DNA from: Symsagittifera roscoffensis
Lineage: Eukaryota; Xenacoelomorpha; Acoela; Convolutidae
Reading direction: 5' to 3'
Assembly: GCF_963678635.1 (NCBI RefSeq)
Contig: NC_087065.1
Span: 76,857,786-76,921,785, forward strand
Length of the DNA stretch: 64,000 bases
Shown here piece after piece: positions 1-14,361 of this stretch; position 1 is the stretch's first letter; the number at the start of each line of letters is the position of its first letter. The notes under the pieces were generated by a model. That model was not told the origin of the DNA. It was given only the letters and a program-made list of their open reading frames with translations, and searched no databases. The translations under genes were made by a program, and so were the position numbers.

Positions 1-2760
1 CTCAAAGATAAAAATTGGCCGGAAAAATTTCGTTTTGTTTAAGGAATTTTTACTTGGCAAAACTGCAAAAACATCAATGCTGATTAGCCTAATTCAAAAA
101 AAAATTATAAAATGAAATTGAAAAGGGTTTGATTCTTTCAGGTTGAGCTGCTATATCTCAAATATCTCAATGGATCGGCATACAAAAATACGGAGTGAAA
201 TGATTATATATATTTTTAAAAGGGACCAAAACGAGATGAAATTTTTTTACTCATCTTGAAACTTATTTACAGATGCAACTTTTCAGTTGAATTTCAATTT
301 TTGTTGTGAGGAAGAATCCAACTAGAAATGGTCTTTGTTAGAATAGGATTACATGACACGAGATAGTTTGCACATGAAAGTAGTGAGTGAAGTGACACTT
401 GCACTGACAAAAGCAAATCTTACCTTTTAATTTCTGCTTCAAAAGACGGCAATATAACAAAAAATAATTGTTTGTTTATCAAAAAACCCTGAAACTTCTG
501 TTTTCTTACTGTAAGCAAACAATTAACTTCCGGAATTTTTATAGCCGTTTCTGCTTTTTTTGTCTAAAAGATTTCCTCTAGCTTAATGGAAATTCTTTTA
601 TTGAGAAGATAAAATTGTCATGGAAACGAAGTCGAAAGCGAAAACATTAATTTAATTGAAACGAAAGATATATTTTTTAATGGAAACAACATCCAGATAA
701 GGTTTTCAAATTCAATCACCTTGTAATTGAAAATGATTGGGCGTTTTTAGACAAAGGCTGAAGTATTAAAAATAAGAACCACCAGAACATTTGTTGTAAG
801 CGTAATATTAAAAATAATTTTGTTGGTCAAATACGCAGCTTTATTATAAGCATATAGAGTACATTCGCGTGATGGTTTGGTGATTTTTCACAGAGGTCGG
901 AGCATAACTCGATTTGGTATTGTTTTTCACAAGTGCAGCTCAGAATATATCTGAGGTTTAATGGGAAAAGGCTATCACAATTCTCAGCTCAATTCGCTTT
1001 GCCCCTATTTTCAAATGCAAAATGATATACGATCATTTCGCCGGCAAAAAATTTTGTGGCGGTTAAACTGAAAACATGAAAACGTGATAAACAGAGCGAG
1101 TGAATTTTCAAGTCAATACTACAGATTTGGTGCCATTATTTTAGATATCTAGCATAGATCAATAAATTTTCATGATAAATTCTCAAAAAGTTTTAATGAT
1201 GCTTCAATTTTCGAATAATTTAAGCGACGATTGGTAGCTAAGCGATTAAAAATATCCTAGCGATTCCATTATTTTTTTAAATTTTGGAGGGAAGGGAATA
1301 AATTTCGTCCTGAAAATACCTTAAAAGATCAATTTAGCCATAAGCTACCCAATTAACCGAAACAGGAACATGAGAATTTGCAAGGAAAATTATATCCTTT
1401 AAACAAGGTTCACTCCTAAAATAGATTCAAAAAAGACATTTTTGAAAAACCAGAAGTGACAATCGACTCATCAAAAGATGAAGCCTAAGCTTCATCCCAT
1501 TTCTACAGATTTTGTGTCTATAATTTCGATTTTTAGCATATAATTTATTAAACTACTTAAAGGAAAAATTTCAAAAACGATTTCAACGATGTTCATTTCT
1601 CGAATATGTCAGCAAAGATTGAGACCTAAGCCTAAGGGTCCAATCAATCTATAGGATGGGTATTCGTTTATTCTTAAATACCGGGAGAGGAGTGAAAAAT
1701 CTTCGTCCTGAAAGAACCTTAAAGAACAATCAATTTACCCATAAGCTACTCCATTGATCGAAACAGGAATATACTCTTCAATGGGCATTTGCAAAATTGC
1801 AATGAGAAAAAAAGCGTTTGAACTGATTCACTCTCTAAATATTTTTTAGCAAAAAACTGTGAGATCCAGTATTGACAAAAAATTCTTCCAGAAGACAAAA
1901 CGTTTCTCTCTGATTTTTTTCTTTTCAAGGCTACCTTGAATGTTACAAAAAAGTTATCACTTTAAATTTTTTTGATCTCATATCAACGCCCTGTTTTTGT
2001 AACAAAAAATCGACAATAGTTTTTTAAAAACAAAAAATTGGAATGTAGTATGAAACTTTTAAGTTTTCACTCCACGACAAACGGTCTTTTTAAAACTTGC
2101 TCATTCAAGCATTAGAATATAGCATTAGAAACAAGAATAGAAATGAATTTTGCATTTAGATTTCTTCAAAAATTTTGGGTATAGCTTAGCCTATTTCGCA
2201 AACAAAAATTTGATCAAAGCATTGCAATTGCGTTGTTTATCACTTTAAAAGCTAAGAGCACTTTTTTCAAATTGCCAAAAAAAAAGTTGTTATGATGAGA
2301 AGCATCACTGCTGGTATATCAAGGCAAAGCTGGTATATCCGCTGCCTCTCAAACTAAACATTTTTGACAACATCAAACATCAAGTAAAAAAGTTTGAGTA
2401 ATGAGAAAGTAATACGACTGATTATCTTGCCTCTATTCAGTTTGGAACAATTTTTAGTGCTGGTTAATTCGCCACGCTTAAATAGCTCGCACCAAATTTT
2501 AAACATATTGAATGACAATTTCACAGCACGCATAACATAGCCCAAAATATGGTCAAATTGGCACTTTTCAAGCCCCCAGAACTTAACAAAGAATGATTGG
2601 ATCAAAAATATCTTATTATATTTGAACTCAAGGAGTCAATATATTTAATGGTCAATTACTTCAAATTAAAAAATTTTTTTGACTCGATCAACACAATTTG
2701 ACTGAATAAAAATACAACTGAACACGTGACAAATTAATGTCGCGTACTCAATTGAAACAA
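1..2760. other. Gene-free AT-rich stretch
   Basis: No exon with convincing splice sites or a recognisable protein in either strand. Around 2425-2620 an old minus-oriented relative of the Helentron-like family is visible (CAGTTTGGAACAATTTTTAG, then ...AAATTGGCACTTTTCAAGCC). Confidence 0.5.
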
Positions 2761-2769
2761 AGTTATCTA

Positions 2770-3137
2770 CAGTGGCGGGCATAGTATTTGCGCAAAGTGA
2801 AAATTTTCAAAAAAATTTGTTGATATTTTAGAACAACTTTTTCTTGGGCGACTTTTTCTGAGTTCTAGTAAAGACTCTGACTTGGCCAATTTTCCGAAAA
2901 AACTGCTCAAAAAGGAATTTTTAGGCACTTTTTGGACAGTTTTGACCGCAAAATTTCGGTTTCTGGCCCAAGCTGCCCTCAAAATCAGTATAAATTGACG
3001 CCAAAGGCTATTTCAAAAAACTTTTAAGGCCAGCCAGCCAAAAATAGAGGTCATAAAGTAGTAGCAAAGGGGGGACGGTAGTCAAGGGGTGGAATCCCTG
3101 AAAGGGGGTGTCCAACCTCCCTCTAAATCCGCTACTA
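2770..3137. mobile_element. hAT-type non-autonomous DNA transposon (MITE) with perfect 8-bp target duplication
   Basis: 368 bp flanked by identical octamers gttatcta (2762-2769 and 3138-3145). Ends are CAGTGGCGGG on the left and the inverse of TAGTAGCGGATTTAG on the right, short imperfect terminal inverted repeats. Eight-base duplications and CAG-GGCGG-type ends are typical of the hAT superfamily. No transposase frame. Confidence 0.8.
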
Positions 3138-3145
3138 GTTATCTA

Positions 3146-6100
3146 ACCAAATAAACCTTGATTTACAAATGCTTCTGCTCTTTGTTCTGTCCGTTATTAG
3201 GGCCAAACTACCCTGAGATTTCTCAAAAAGTGAATATATAATTCTTTTTGAAGGAGTCACGCCTCAAAATTAATTTTGTGTTGACACTTCAAAATGTTCA
3301 AATTGCTGTTGTGATTTGTTATTTTTATCTTTTACTATAGCATCCTATTTATTTAACAGGTCCTCATACTTGAACTTGACGTATTGATTTTCTCCGACGG
3401 AGATAATTTCAGTGTCACTTTTTAATGCTCCAACTTTGAGATTAACTCATTATTTACTTTTTATTCTTTTACCAATTGTAAATAAGTAGATTTAGCTGTT
3501 ACAAAGGGACACTTTATCAATTGCAAAAACTTAAGACGAACTGGATCAACCTAAATAAAGTTTCGAAAGTTTTTCCAATATGTAAAAATTTTGCGTTCAA
3601 ATCTCACAATTGATTTCATTTCTGATTCTTGACTCGCAGTGTTCGTCTTTTTCATGCAAGTTCTCGATTAGTTCGTTTATCTGCACATGTGGTCGACAAT
3701 TTATACTGCTTAAAAACATTTCTTTTCTAGGGTGGTGTTTCTGTTTCATAGTTTCAGTCGGTAGTTTTTTTTTCTAATGCACATCAACAAAAGCTTTTGC
3801 GTTTTTTGAACCCTGAAGAAAAAATAAAAAAGGAGGGGTCAAAAAGAGCGCAATTCTTCTAACATTAAAGCAAAGTAAGTCACACCCGGATCGTTATTTT
3901 TACAGTCTAGTGATTCCAGTAAAAACAGATGAGTCCACAGTTGAACCCTATACATTTTAATGAGGTAACAACACTGAAGAAGCTGACTTCATGTTATATA
4001 AAAGGCAAATAGTCCCTACGGTTGTAAAGAGGGAAACTTGTGTCATCGTTCACTCCCACATGATTAAAGTACCCTCCCGGGCCGAGGTGATCACTTTATA
4101 TTTCGACTTTCAAAGTCGAGCACAATGTCGGCACTCCAGTGAAAAAAAAATCAAAACATATCTCGAGCACGGCCGAAACAAACGGTGAGCACCGCTAAAC
4201 GAGTCAAAACGAGTAGATCGTAAATTTTAAACAACGCCAATAAAATGGCAATTTCACCGCCCAGCACCCACAAACGGCATATACGCACAAAATTTATGAT
4301 AAAATTATTGTTTTTTCAAAGTTAAGTATAAATATCAGATGTTCTAACTGAATGATTAGGCCTGTTTATTATACTGAAATAACTTCGTTGAGCAGGTTTT
4401 AGTTGGGGAAAAGGAAAAGGTTAATGTTCTACGAAACCAAAATAAACTCACCCTAAATATGCGGTTTTGATCGGTTTTTATGAGCAGCTCTGAATTTTAT
4501 TAAAACTTGATGAATCAAAAGATATTATCCTCTGAACGAGGAAGGAAGGCTTCAAAAGGGATCAAAAGAATCAAAAAACAAAATCTGCCAACAACGCTAA
4601 GTCCAATTCAATAATCCCCAACAAAGGAACCAAAACGCGTCCAAGAAAAAGGTGAACAAAAATTGGGTTTACTCCTAAATTTGGAGCTAGAAAATCTATA
4701 GCAAGCCACAAAAAGTCACTAAAATAAAAACAATTTGTTTATTGTCACGTGGGCTGGGCAAAAATAAAGATAATAAAGTTTATAAATAGCGTGGCAAATA
4801 TCACTTTTTTTAGCTTATCTGTCTGATTTTTAGTATCCCTTTTAACTTTTGACTTTTAAAGTGTCCGCGTTTGGAAATAAGGGGAGATAATTTTATTACT
4901 GTGAAGTTTTGAGACTGGGGATGTTCCAATGCAGTCAAAATTGCTAATGGAAATGAAGAAGACTAAATGGCAGAGGGTTAAAAATAAGACACTTTAGGCA
5001 TTAACTGAATGAAAGCACTTCGGATCTGAAAGGTGACACAAATTTGAAGATGGTTTTCAAATTAGAAAGGGTGTCTTCTAAGTGGGTTAATGCTTTTGAC
5101 TGTTCTCACCCCTCCACTATTATCAATGAAATAAACATGTCACCCTCTCTACATTTGAAAAAAAAGGAACTAAGTTTTTTTCGATGCCTTGCTACCAAAC
5201 GGAATAATCGATAAAGTGGCACAGTGACCTGAAATGTTTCAGTGGTTCAAAAACTGACTAAAATACCACAACGTATCATAAAATGTCTGAACAAACATTT
5301 TTCGGGATCAAGCTAACATTTTCCCCTCTGAGCACCCCAAGTTAAGAACACCCACCCCAGTTTTTAAATAGGGCTCAAATAAATGCCGTGTGAGGTCCCC
5401 TCTCGGATTGCAACTCTGAGTTTGATTTGGAAAAATGTTAGTTAATAAATACTTTACATGTTGTCCTTCGAACAAGTTCGGAGATCATCGTTTTAACAAC
5501 TATTAGTTTTATGCACTTCATAACGGCTTTTCTTTTCATAGGCTAATTAATTGCACAGAGCTCCATAACTAATTAAATTGGTCCAAATTTTGCATCAACT
5601 TGTTTGTATCGTAAGGAAATTTTTTGAACACAGAGGCGAGGCGGAGTTTATTTAGCATTGTAGGCTAGAAAAAAATGAATACAAATAACTAAATCGAAGA
5701 AAAAAGTTAGCGAGACATTGAAAAAATGTTTTTTTTTGGTTAATGCAAAACCGACTTTCAGAAAAACTGCCAAGAACTGCAATCACTGGCTTTAAATCGG
5801 CAATGAAATAGACAATTCGGTTCATGGGTAGAAACCCCATTGAGCCGAAAACAAAAAAGAAAATGTTGTCATAAAAAAACTTGAGTTGTTGAGGTTTAAA
5901 GCTCTCAGCTTTTATACCTCAGCCAACCTGAACTTATTTGAACTCAAATAAATGTTTAACATTGTATTGACAAAAATGAATATTGCATCAAAACGTAAAG
6001 CAAAACTATCGATGCCAAATAAAACTTTCACGCGAAAAAGGAAAATAGCCTAAGTCAGGGTTTCCTTATTCACAAAACACAGGGCCAAATAAAAATCTTT

Positions 6101-6595
6101 TGTATCCACAAAGGAAAATGTTTACAAAACAAAAAAATCCATGTTCTCCTTGCACCCAAAAAATTTCGGGCGCAATGACAACAGCATGAATTCTAAACCA
6201 ATTGAAAAGGGCCTGGAAGTTAGAAGGTTCAATCATAGAGAAACTTTTGTAACCAAAGTTGCTTGCGGGAAAAGTCTGTCCGCGATTACAATACACTTAC
6301 TCTCGCAAGTTAAAATAAGTTAAACAGAGTACATGGCTTGAAGTCGCAGAGTCAATCAGTACTGTTCCAGTATCAAAACACTAAAATTTGGAATTGCAGA
6401 ATTGTAGTACAGATCAAATATGAACAATTCTGAGCAACCTGTATTCCTAAATTCAAAAGTGAACAAATTTTGCAGTTCTGGATCATTGATAGAGATCACC
6501 ATCAGATCCGACTTTTATATTTTCGAAGATTGAAAGAATCAACTTCTCCAAAATCTGATTTAGATTTGGAGTTGAAAAAACTCTTAGAATCAAAA
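3146..6595. other. Gene-free stretch
   Basis: No recognisable gene. A TATA-like TATATAAAAGG occurs near 3994-4004, upstream of a 65-codon frame that resembles nothing known. Nothing else structured was seen. Confidence 0.4.
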
Positions 6596-7116
6596 AGACT
6601 GCTCCAATCAGGGTGAAGCATGTTCCGACTACCTTTTAAGGTCTAGGGAGCAATAATAACCTGAAAAAATTGAATGTATTTAAAACGAAATGAAATTTAA
6701 AAAAAATAAAATTCGAGATTTTTGTGAACATCATCCCCACATATATATATAGTACAAAGTGATAAGTTTCGCTCCTACTAGCCAATCAATTATGGCAAAG
6801 AAGTTTCTTTCAACCAATTTGGAACGACTTCCAAGACGGATTAAATCTCCGCTTACACGTTAATAGCGCAAATTATGTCGCGCGTTAATTGTCCCAAATT
6901 GGCCAAAATGACTATCTTGAAACACCCATAACTTAATTTTAAAAAATCACAGGTGAAATATTTTTTCAAATTTAAGCTCAGCACAACAATGCCTTTTGAA
7001 TGATGTAAGAAAATTTTGTCAAAACTGGCTGGTTAAAAAGTCGAAATTTGTCCGAAGAAAAGAAAATCAACCCGAGCCCAAATATTCCGTTACTTTTGTT
7101 ACGAAAGTCGGAACAA
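6596..7116 (-). mobile_element. Helentron-like repeat family 1, near full-length copy
   Basis: Begins (minus-strand 3' end) AAGACTGCTCC, then TGTTCCGACT, the conserved block ATTATGTCGCGCGTTAATTG, and ends ACGAAAGTCGGAACAA. Hairpin partly decayed. Inverted relative to the copy at 8071. Confidence 0.75.
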
Positions 7117-8070
7117 AAAAATTAGGACTTAAATCTGCTTACCAGACCACAAATGACTAAGCAGCTAGAAATCAAAGAAAACTTTTGGCCTTTCATCAAA
7201 GGGAAATTTTTGTGTTTTAGATTCTTCTCTTAAGTGGAGGGCTAAAATGTAATAGGAAAGAACTCTAAATATTTTCTTATTCCGTTTTTTAGTAGCACAG
7301 GAAATTTGAAACCAACCAAGCTCTTGGTAGATCAATAAAAATACAAACGTAAGAAATTAATAATTTGGAAATGAATACAACGGTTGTAATGAGCAAAATT
7401 TCTCAATATTGGTCAAATAATTGGACAGAAAAGAGAACAAAATGATTTTAACTGACTTCTTTGCTTTTTCGCTGCTCGTTTTCATAAGAAAATTAGAACT
7501 ATACATTTTAATGAATCCTTTTCTTTTCTTTCAATTAAGGCCCCAAACTCTGAATTGGCAAGACTCTTTTTCCAAACTTAATTAGTCTGTCTTTTTAACA
7601 AATGCGTAATACAGTTATAGAATCTGCTTTCTGTGCATTGGCTGAGTGTTTCAATAGGCTAAAAAAACTGACTCTAATTGCAACATTTTTTCATTGCGTT
7701 TTTCTCTTACGACCCAAGAAATTTGAATAAAACTTTAAATTTAAGATGTAGAATTTCCTTTACCAGGTTGATTACCGGACCTCAAACAGTTATACAGCTA
7801 GTTAAAGCTTTTTCTAAAAATGAAAAAAGTTTGGCATATTATCCTTTGTTTTGGAATAACTTTTACAGTTTTTCTCATTTTGAGCGTTTCGTTTATTTTT
7901 CACGTAACATTAACAAAGTTTGGCTTCAAATTATGCTCATTACGATAAGATACAAAAATTTTCAATGATCAAGTATCCGCAAAAGACATCCCGAAAACTG
8001 TAAATTGTAAACCAGATTATTGCAATTGTGGCCAGAATAAAAAACAGGTAATAAAATTTTTCCGGAGTTT

Positions 8071-8605
8071 TTGCTTCGACTTTCGATACAAAAGTAACGG
8101 AATATTTGTGCTCGGGATGGGTTTTTTCTTCTTCAGACAAATTTCGGCTTCTTAACTAGCCATTTTTGACGGAATTTTATAAAGTCTCATTCAAAAGATA
8201 TTCTTGTCTTGAGCTTAAATTTGAAAAAAATTCACCTGTGATCATTGACGTAAAGTTATGGGGGTTTTAAAATTATCGTTTTGGCCAATTTGGGACAATT
8301 AACGCGCGATATATTTCGTGCTATTAACGCGTAAGTGGAGATTTAATCCGCCTTAAAAATTGTTTCAAATTGGCTGAACGAAGCTTATTTGTCATAATTG
8401 ATTTGTTACAAAGAGCGAAATCGATCCTTTTGTTTTTTAGATGGCGTGTGGTGAGATGATTTTCATAAAAAATTTCAAATTTTAGAAAAAAAAATTTCAT
8501 TTTATTTTATTAAATTTATTTTTTTTTATAAATTTTATTACTGCTCCATAAACCTTAAAAGAAAATTAGAACATTCAGGGCTTCGCTCTGACACGAGAAG
8601 TTTTG
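8071..8605 (+). mobile_element. Helentron-like repeat family 1, near full-length copy
   Basis: Starts TTGCTTCGACTTTCG, carries TTTGTGCTCGGGATGGGTTT and the internal ATTAACGCGCGATATATTTC block, ends with hairpin CAGGGCTTCGCTCTG (G-T pair tolerated) and ACACGAGAAG. It forms a wide inverted pair with the copy at 6596-7116. Confidence 0.75.
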
Positions 8606-9589
8606 TTGTAATTGTCGCCGAAACAAAGACTTTCGAGAATGAACTTTTGTTCTGGACATTCAATCAAATAAATTGATCCAAAATATCACTGAGATTCTAC
8701 CGCTGGATGCTGGATATCATCATCATGCTGGAAAGTTCAAAAAAGGTTCAAAATTTTGAAAAAGGAGAAAATTATTTGGAAATCATCATATGATATCAGG
8801 GACAATCAGGAAAATTATCAAGATTTTTTTTTAAGTTTTGCTTCAATTTTGTTCTTAAACTGTTTTTGCTTGAATGTATTGTGGGGTTTATTTTGGAATT
8901 GCCATTTTATGCATTTTAAAAAAAGGCTAACTGAACAAGCCTACTTCAACACAAAAAATTTATAGGCTTACGTAACTTCTAAATATCGTGCAAATAACTA
9001 CAGTTTTGATGCTATGTCAAAACCGAATATTGTATTGCATCAAGCAACATTAAAAGTTTAAAAGGTTTGGTTTTTTGTTAACTTATCAGAAAAATACTTT
9101 TTTTTTGAGGTTCAAAGCACTTAGATACAAATTGACAACTTACATTTAAATCTTAAGACATGGCCTCGAAACGCTTCAGTTTCAAGACACGTCAGCTCTC
9201 TACCCTTATTTCACCGTGCTTTTTGTGGTGGAACATTAGTTTTGTCCGAATTTTTCCATGTTTAATTTGAGAAATTTTTTGGTTCCTGTAATTTTTTGGA
9301 CAAATTACAAAAATATCTGAAAAAGCTGTAAACTTCTAAGCTGAAAAAACTAGCATATAGTTTTTGGACAAAAGGTTCCTTTTGACACCGTTATTCGTAA
9401 AAAAATGGTCATGTGTAATATGCTACTTTTTCAATAGCACAAAATTAACTAACTACTTTTATAATTGCAAGAAATATCTCATCTAGAAAGATAAAAATTG
9501 GGCAGCAAAAAATTGATTGATAATTTTTTGTCCAGATTATTTTCTACTTTCATAGGTAAATTAAGCTTATGTTTATTTTCGCACTAAAT

Positions 9590-9890
9590 TAATCAGAAGA
9601 AAAAAACAAAAGCAACCAATTTTGTATTTAGTCTTTTTTCGTTTTCTTTTTTTCCCATGCAAAATCAGGTACCAGATAAGTTTTTTAAAGCGGATCGAGT
9701 TTTCTATCATATTATAGTCTTTGAGTTGTGAATGGAGCGTTATTAAAATTGTTTCAAAAAGGCGTCGTAGTGTAATTTCGAGCTATTGAAACAATCGAAT
9801 AACATTCATTTTGTGAGAAATAGTCACTAGGGCAAATAAAATTGGCCCACGTGTGGATAAAACTTTTTGTGCTACTGCACAACAACCGGT
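9590..9890 (+). mobile_element. Repeat family 2 fragment
   Basis: Contains the family-2 start-side segment (TTTTTCCCATGCAAAATCAG near 9650) and ends near 9890 with hairpin TTGTGC-TACT-GCACAA followed by CAACCGGTTATAA, matching the 3' ends at 43560-43610 and, inverted, at 55618-55655. Confidence 0.45.
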
Positions 9891-9930
9891 TATAATTGTT
9901 AACTTTTTGATTTAATGCTTTAATTTTTTA

Positions 9931-9984
9931 ATTTGGAGTTTTGTGCAACGACGAAAAATTTGGAGTTTTGTGCAACGACGAAGA
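9931..9984. repeat. 27-bp tandem duplication
   Basis: Two almost identical copies of a 27-base unit containing TTTGGAGTTTTGTGCAACG. Confidence 0.85.
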
Positions 9985-12900
9985 CGTGCTAATTTCTCCG
10001 CCTCCCAGGCACGGCCGCTGGTCTTAGGCTGAGTATGATGCTTGCTCGATGCATGTGACGATGAGACATTATCTTCTAGTCCCGCAAAAACTCAAAAGTT
10101 CTAGTTGATTTGCAATAAAGAGGCACAACGGCTGTTCTCCGTAAACTAAAACCACTCTTATGTTGGTTTTTTCTTACGAAAACTTTGGTCTTTCTGAAAA
10201 ACTGACCAAATGTGTCATGTTTTGATTTTCAGACAATTTAGTTCTCGTGGGAAAATTTTTCCTCCCGAGCATGACAAGGGGCGCTTTGCGCGTTCCAATG
10301 CTACGTCACAGTACCCACCAAAGTTTTTGCAAGCCACTTGTGTCTCGATACTGACAAGCGCGCAACACGTATCTCCCCAATTCCATGCAATAAATCTTCT
10401 GAGAATAGATTTCATGAAAAATAATTGCAGCTAGAAATTCGCTGAAAATTTTATCACAAGCAATTCATTTTGTTTGATAAAAAACTGGGTTCAAGGCTGT
10501 TGCTGAGATGAGTCAAAAACCTGAAAGAGTTGAAAATAGATCACGTATATGCGCCATGCTTTCAAAAAGTGGAAACAATAGTTTTATATCACATGGTGGT
10601 TGCTGCTAAAAAACTTGTTTTTGAAGCCAATTGAATGATATACGCCCATAGCCAAGCTTTTACTGGAAACTGTTTCATAATTTAAAAAAAAAAAACTATT
10701 AAACTAAAAAAATAGATATCGGGAACTTTTAATAAATTTTATTCAGAATTTAAGTCGACAGCGAATATAATGCTATAAAGCAATATTTTTGGTTTTTAAC
10801 AAGAAGGCATTAATAAAAAAATCCAAAAAATCGAATTATTTTAGTCACCTTAAAATATTAAAGCTTTTTGTAAAATATAAAAGTTGGGTAAATCTTAAGA
10901 AAAACTTTCCTGTCTTACCTTTACCATCCATCAGTAGTTTAAGCTATGAAGTGATCAAAGTTGTGCTTGAACGCTTTGTCTCGTCGTTAGCTGTCAGACT
11001 AAAATTTTAGACTGAGAACCAGATAAAAATGTAACAGAAGTATCCAGGATCTAGTATTCAATCATGGAGATTGTTTGGTTTTTGAAACAAGAACGTTGTT
11101 AAACAGTTGATTTGTTAAGCGAATAGTTTATTAAATTGAAGAAATTACTTTTTGAAAAATTCAATCAGCAAAAATATTTGAATAGGTAGAGTCCAGGAAC
11201 CCTGAAAATTAAACATATAGCCAGTATTTCATTAATCGACAGATTTTTGCGCTCACTCTGAATTTATTGTCAAAAAAATCAAATAAACATTCAGACGCTT
11301 TCGAAATTACAGGTGATTTGTTCGTTCCTGATTTCGGTTAAGACATTTACAGGAGGACTTTTCAACACCTGAATGATTTTTATGATTTTTATTGATGGGC
11401 ATATGACCCATTTAGAAAAACAAAGTACAAAAAGATTTTCTTCGCTTTTATGTTCAGCGGTATTACCAAAGTAACGAGTAAAATATTGACTGAAATTAAT
11501 CAATTTGCCCAATCATAATTTTAATGAACATCTTACACCTGAAATGTTTTTTTTAGCAAGGCGTTTTTGTTCGTGAAAAGGCTCAATCGTCTTCTTTTAC
11601 GATGAAGTTTCCGCAAAGTTTGAAATCAACACTCGAAACCCTGAAAATAATGATCTCATTTTCTTCATCTGGTTGAAAAATTGAAAGCTGTTAGTTTGGA
11701 GCAAAGTTTTGTGTGAAAAAACCCAAAGAATGAAACTACTGCCATTAGTCCAAAACTATGATTAAAAACAATGTCGTTTTCGTTTTTTTTTTAAAGAAAG
11801 GCAATGAGTTGAATATACGATAAATTATAACTGAAATTGGGAAAATGACCAGAACTTTAGACCTTAATAGCCACATTCAAATTTTTAACGAAATTCCAGG
11901 AAAACCAGGACCTGCTATTATCAAGATCTTCCAAACATTTAATCTTAAAAACTTGATGCTTCTTCCCTGATTCCGACCGATTTAAAAAAAAACCAGAAAA
12001 ATTAGTTTGCGCTAGCATACCAAAAATAAACTTAGTGATTATACTTGTGGTTTATAAAAAACAAAAACTTGATAACATGACTATATATTTTTTTCGACTT
12101 AGATGAACATTGCTCTTTGAAAAACAAAACCCTATATGATTTTATTTCCTTTTAACGTTTCTGCTATATTTTTTTAATGATAAATTTGACATTTCAATTT
12201 TTTCATTATTTTTTCATTTCTTTTTCGCGCTCACTTACAGATATACAGAAGGTTTCAAAACTGATAATTTTTGCCTCTGGAAATATACTACTAATAAAAT
12301 TAGCTTTCTGTGTGAGCCGAATTAATTCGCAACCTACAGGATAGAAAAATCTGGACAATGCAAAAGTTCTATCCAATCTTCTCATTTCAAGGACATAAAA
12401 AAATCATCGCTTTGAACCATGGACTATAGTTTGTTCCTTTGTACTCAATTAGAATCAAAACTGCAGAAATTTAATTGCCTCAATGTGAAAACAGTATAAA
12501 GTTCGACTAGCATAACAATTTTGAAATGTATCATATAGCATAAATTTCAAACTAAATTTCTCAAAAGCAAAAAATAAAGAATATTTGTGACAGCTTGATT
12601 TGAACCTAGGTGGAAAAAATCCTCAATAAAACAAGAAAAACGCCCTAACTGATTCAAAACAATTTTTTGATTCACAAGTTTCGTTGGCCCTTATTATTCT
12701 TTTCCGTTTTTTACTGCTATGACAAACAAAAAATGGAAAAAAAACATAAGTTAAGGCTATCAAAGGTTGAAGAAACTGCATCACAAAATTGCAGTTTGAT
12801 GTCATTTACAGTCTTAAACATTAATTTTATCATGCGCAAGTTTTAAAGTGTTCCGTCAAAAACAAGAAATATGGTTGTTTATGGCTTTAGATTTAAAAAG

Positions 12901-13095
12901 TAAAACCAAAAACGCCTATTACAATGTTTGTGTAGAACAATCCTTCAAACCTTGACTAATCGCCTGTTTGCAAGAAACTAAATTTATAGAAGAACTAACA
13001 CTGATGTAACTTGTAGAGACTTGGAGGAAGAAATTGGACAGTTTTTTCGACCCGATTGAAGAAACCCGATCGAGACGAACAAAAAAATAAACGAC

Positions 13096-13366
13096 AATGT
13101 AATCAAAACTTATTGCCCGATTTATACAATTGATTGCGAATTAATTATCCCAAATAGGTCAAAATTGCAACCTTTAAACTCCCAAAAATTTATGAAAAAA
13201 TGATCGAGGTGAAATATATATTTTTAAAATTTAAGCTCAGAAGGGCAAAACCTATCAGATGATTTTAAAAATGTTGAAAATGGCTAGTTAAAAATTCGAA
13301 TTTTGTCTGAAGACAAAAACAACCCGAGTACAAACATTCCGTCAATTTCTTCAAATTTCGGAACAA
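13096..13366 (-). mobile_element. Helentron-like repeat family 1, 3'-truncated copy
   Basis: Carries the AATTAATTATCCCAAATAGG block and the AACCCGAGTACAAACATTCC to GGAACAA end; the hairpin end is missing. Confidence 0.6.
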
Positions 13367-13666
13367 TATTAAAGTTGGCGCTCTCGACGTAAAATGAGTG
13401 ATGCATAATCCTTATAAATTTGCGTCAATTGTGCCAGTGTTAATCACATTGACAGAAACATTTATAAAATTTAGAACAAGCTAAATTTTCAGAAGTTCGC
13501 AACCTCATAACCATAATTGTAATAAATAATCTATGGGCACAAGTTGAGCATTTTGTTTTCGAAATTCCAAAGTAGAAAAAGAATTTTTGAGAATTGAATA
13601 TATAGTCAACTGAATACCGCTCGACTTCCGGTGTTAAAAACGACGACAACGAGTCTTAAAACCCAA

Positions 13667-13918
13667 CAAGACTGCTCGTATCAGGGCGTTGCCTTGAATG
13701 GAACGACTGCCCTTTAACGTTTATGAAGTGATGTTCGATAATACGAAAAATGGTTGCAGGTGAAATTTTTTTTTAATTTGAGCTCAAGGCATCACAAAGC
13801 ACCTTTCAGAGGATATAATAAGATCTCGTCAAAAACGGCTCGTTGGAAAATTTAAATTGGTCTTGATAAAAAAAAACAACCCGAGAACAAATATTCTGTA
13901 TTTTTTCTGCGAAAATGG
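13667..13918 (-). mobile_element. Helentron-like repeat family 1, internally deleted copy
   Basis: Both ends present: AAGACTGCTCGTATCAGGGC at the left and CCGAGAACAAATATTCTG at the right, with about half of the interior missing. Confidence 0.65.
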
Positions 13919-14361
13919 ATAACAGATAAAAAAAATAATCTCTTATTAGTTATAAAATAATGATGGATTGGGTTTCAGACTAGTTACACAATTATAATTT
14001 GATTTGATATACTGACAGCGCGATAGAGTTCGTCCTATTGAAGTGGCATTTCGAATCATTCAGAATTGAATTGAAACGGGCTATTTCTTTTAACACAATT
14101 CCAGACGCAAAATATATCACTTCGTAATTATATTGCGTGTGGGCGATGACATTTGGAAAAACAAGGAAATTAAATTTATACTTTGACGAGTTGTTAATTT
14201 TTTTGCCTCCACAAAAAATTTTCAACAACAAAAAGTTTTGAACTGAAATTGAATAGCTGTCAAGTTTTTTATGGTTTGGCGCTGTAAAAAAAACAATTTA
14301 TCATTTCTGTATAACTTCTACTTTTTTCTAATTTTCAAGAAAAATAAAATTGTTTGTATCA

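Larger units (their letters stand above)
8606..13095. other. Gene-free stretch with minor repeats
   Basis: No recognised gene. Holds a family-2 repeat fragment (about 9590-9890), a 27-bp direct duplication at 9931-9984, and two GC-richer patches (9985-10060, 10255-10400) without a convincing coding frame. Confidence 0.4.

Noticed and set aside
3991-4188. TATATAAAAGG followed by a 65-codon ORF
   Set aside because: The ORF begins inside the TATA-like sequence itself and resembles nothing known.
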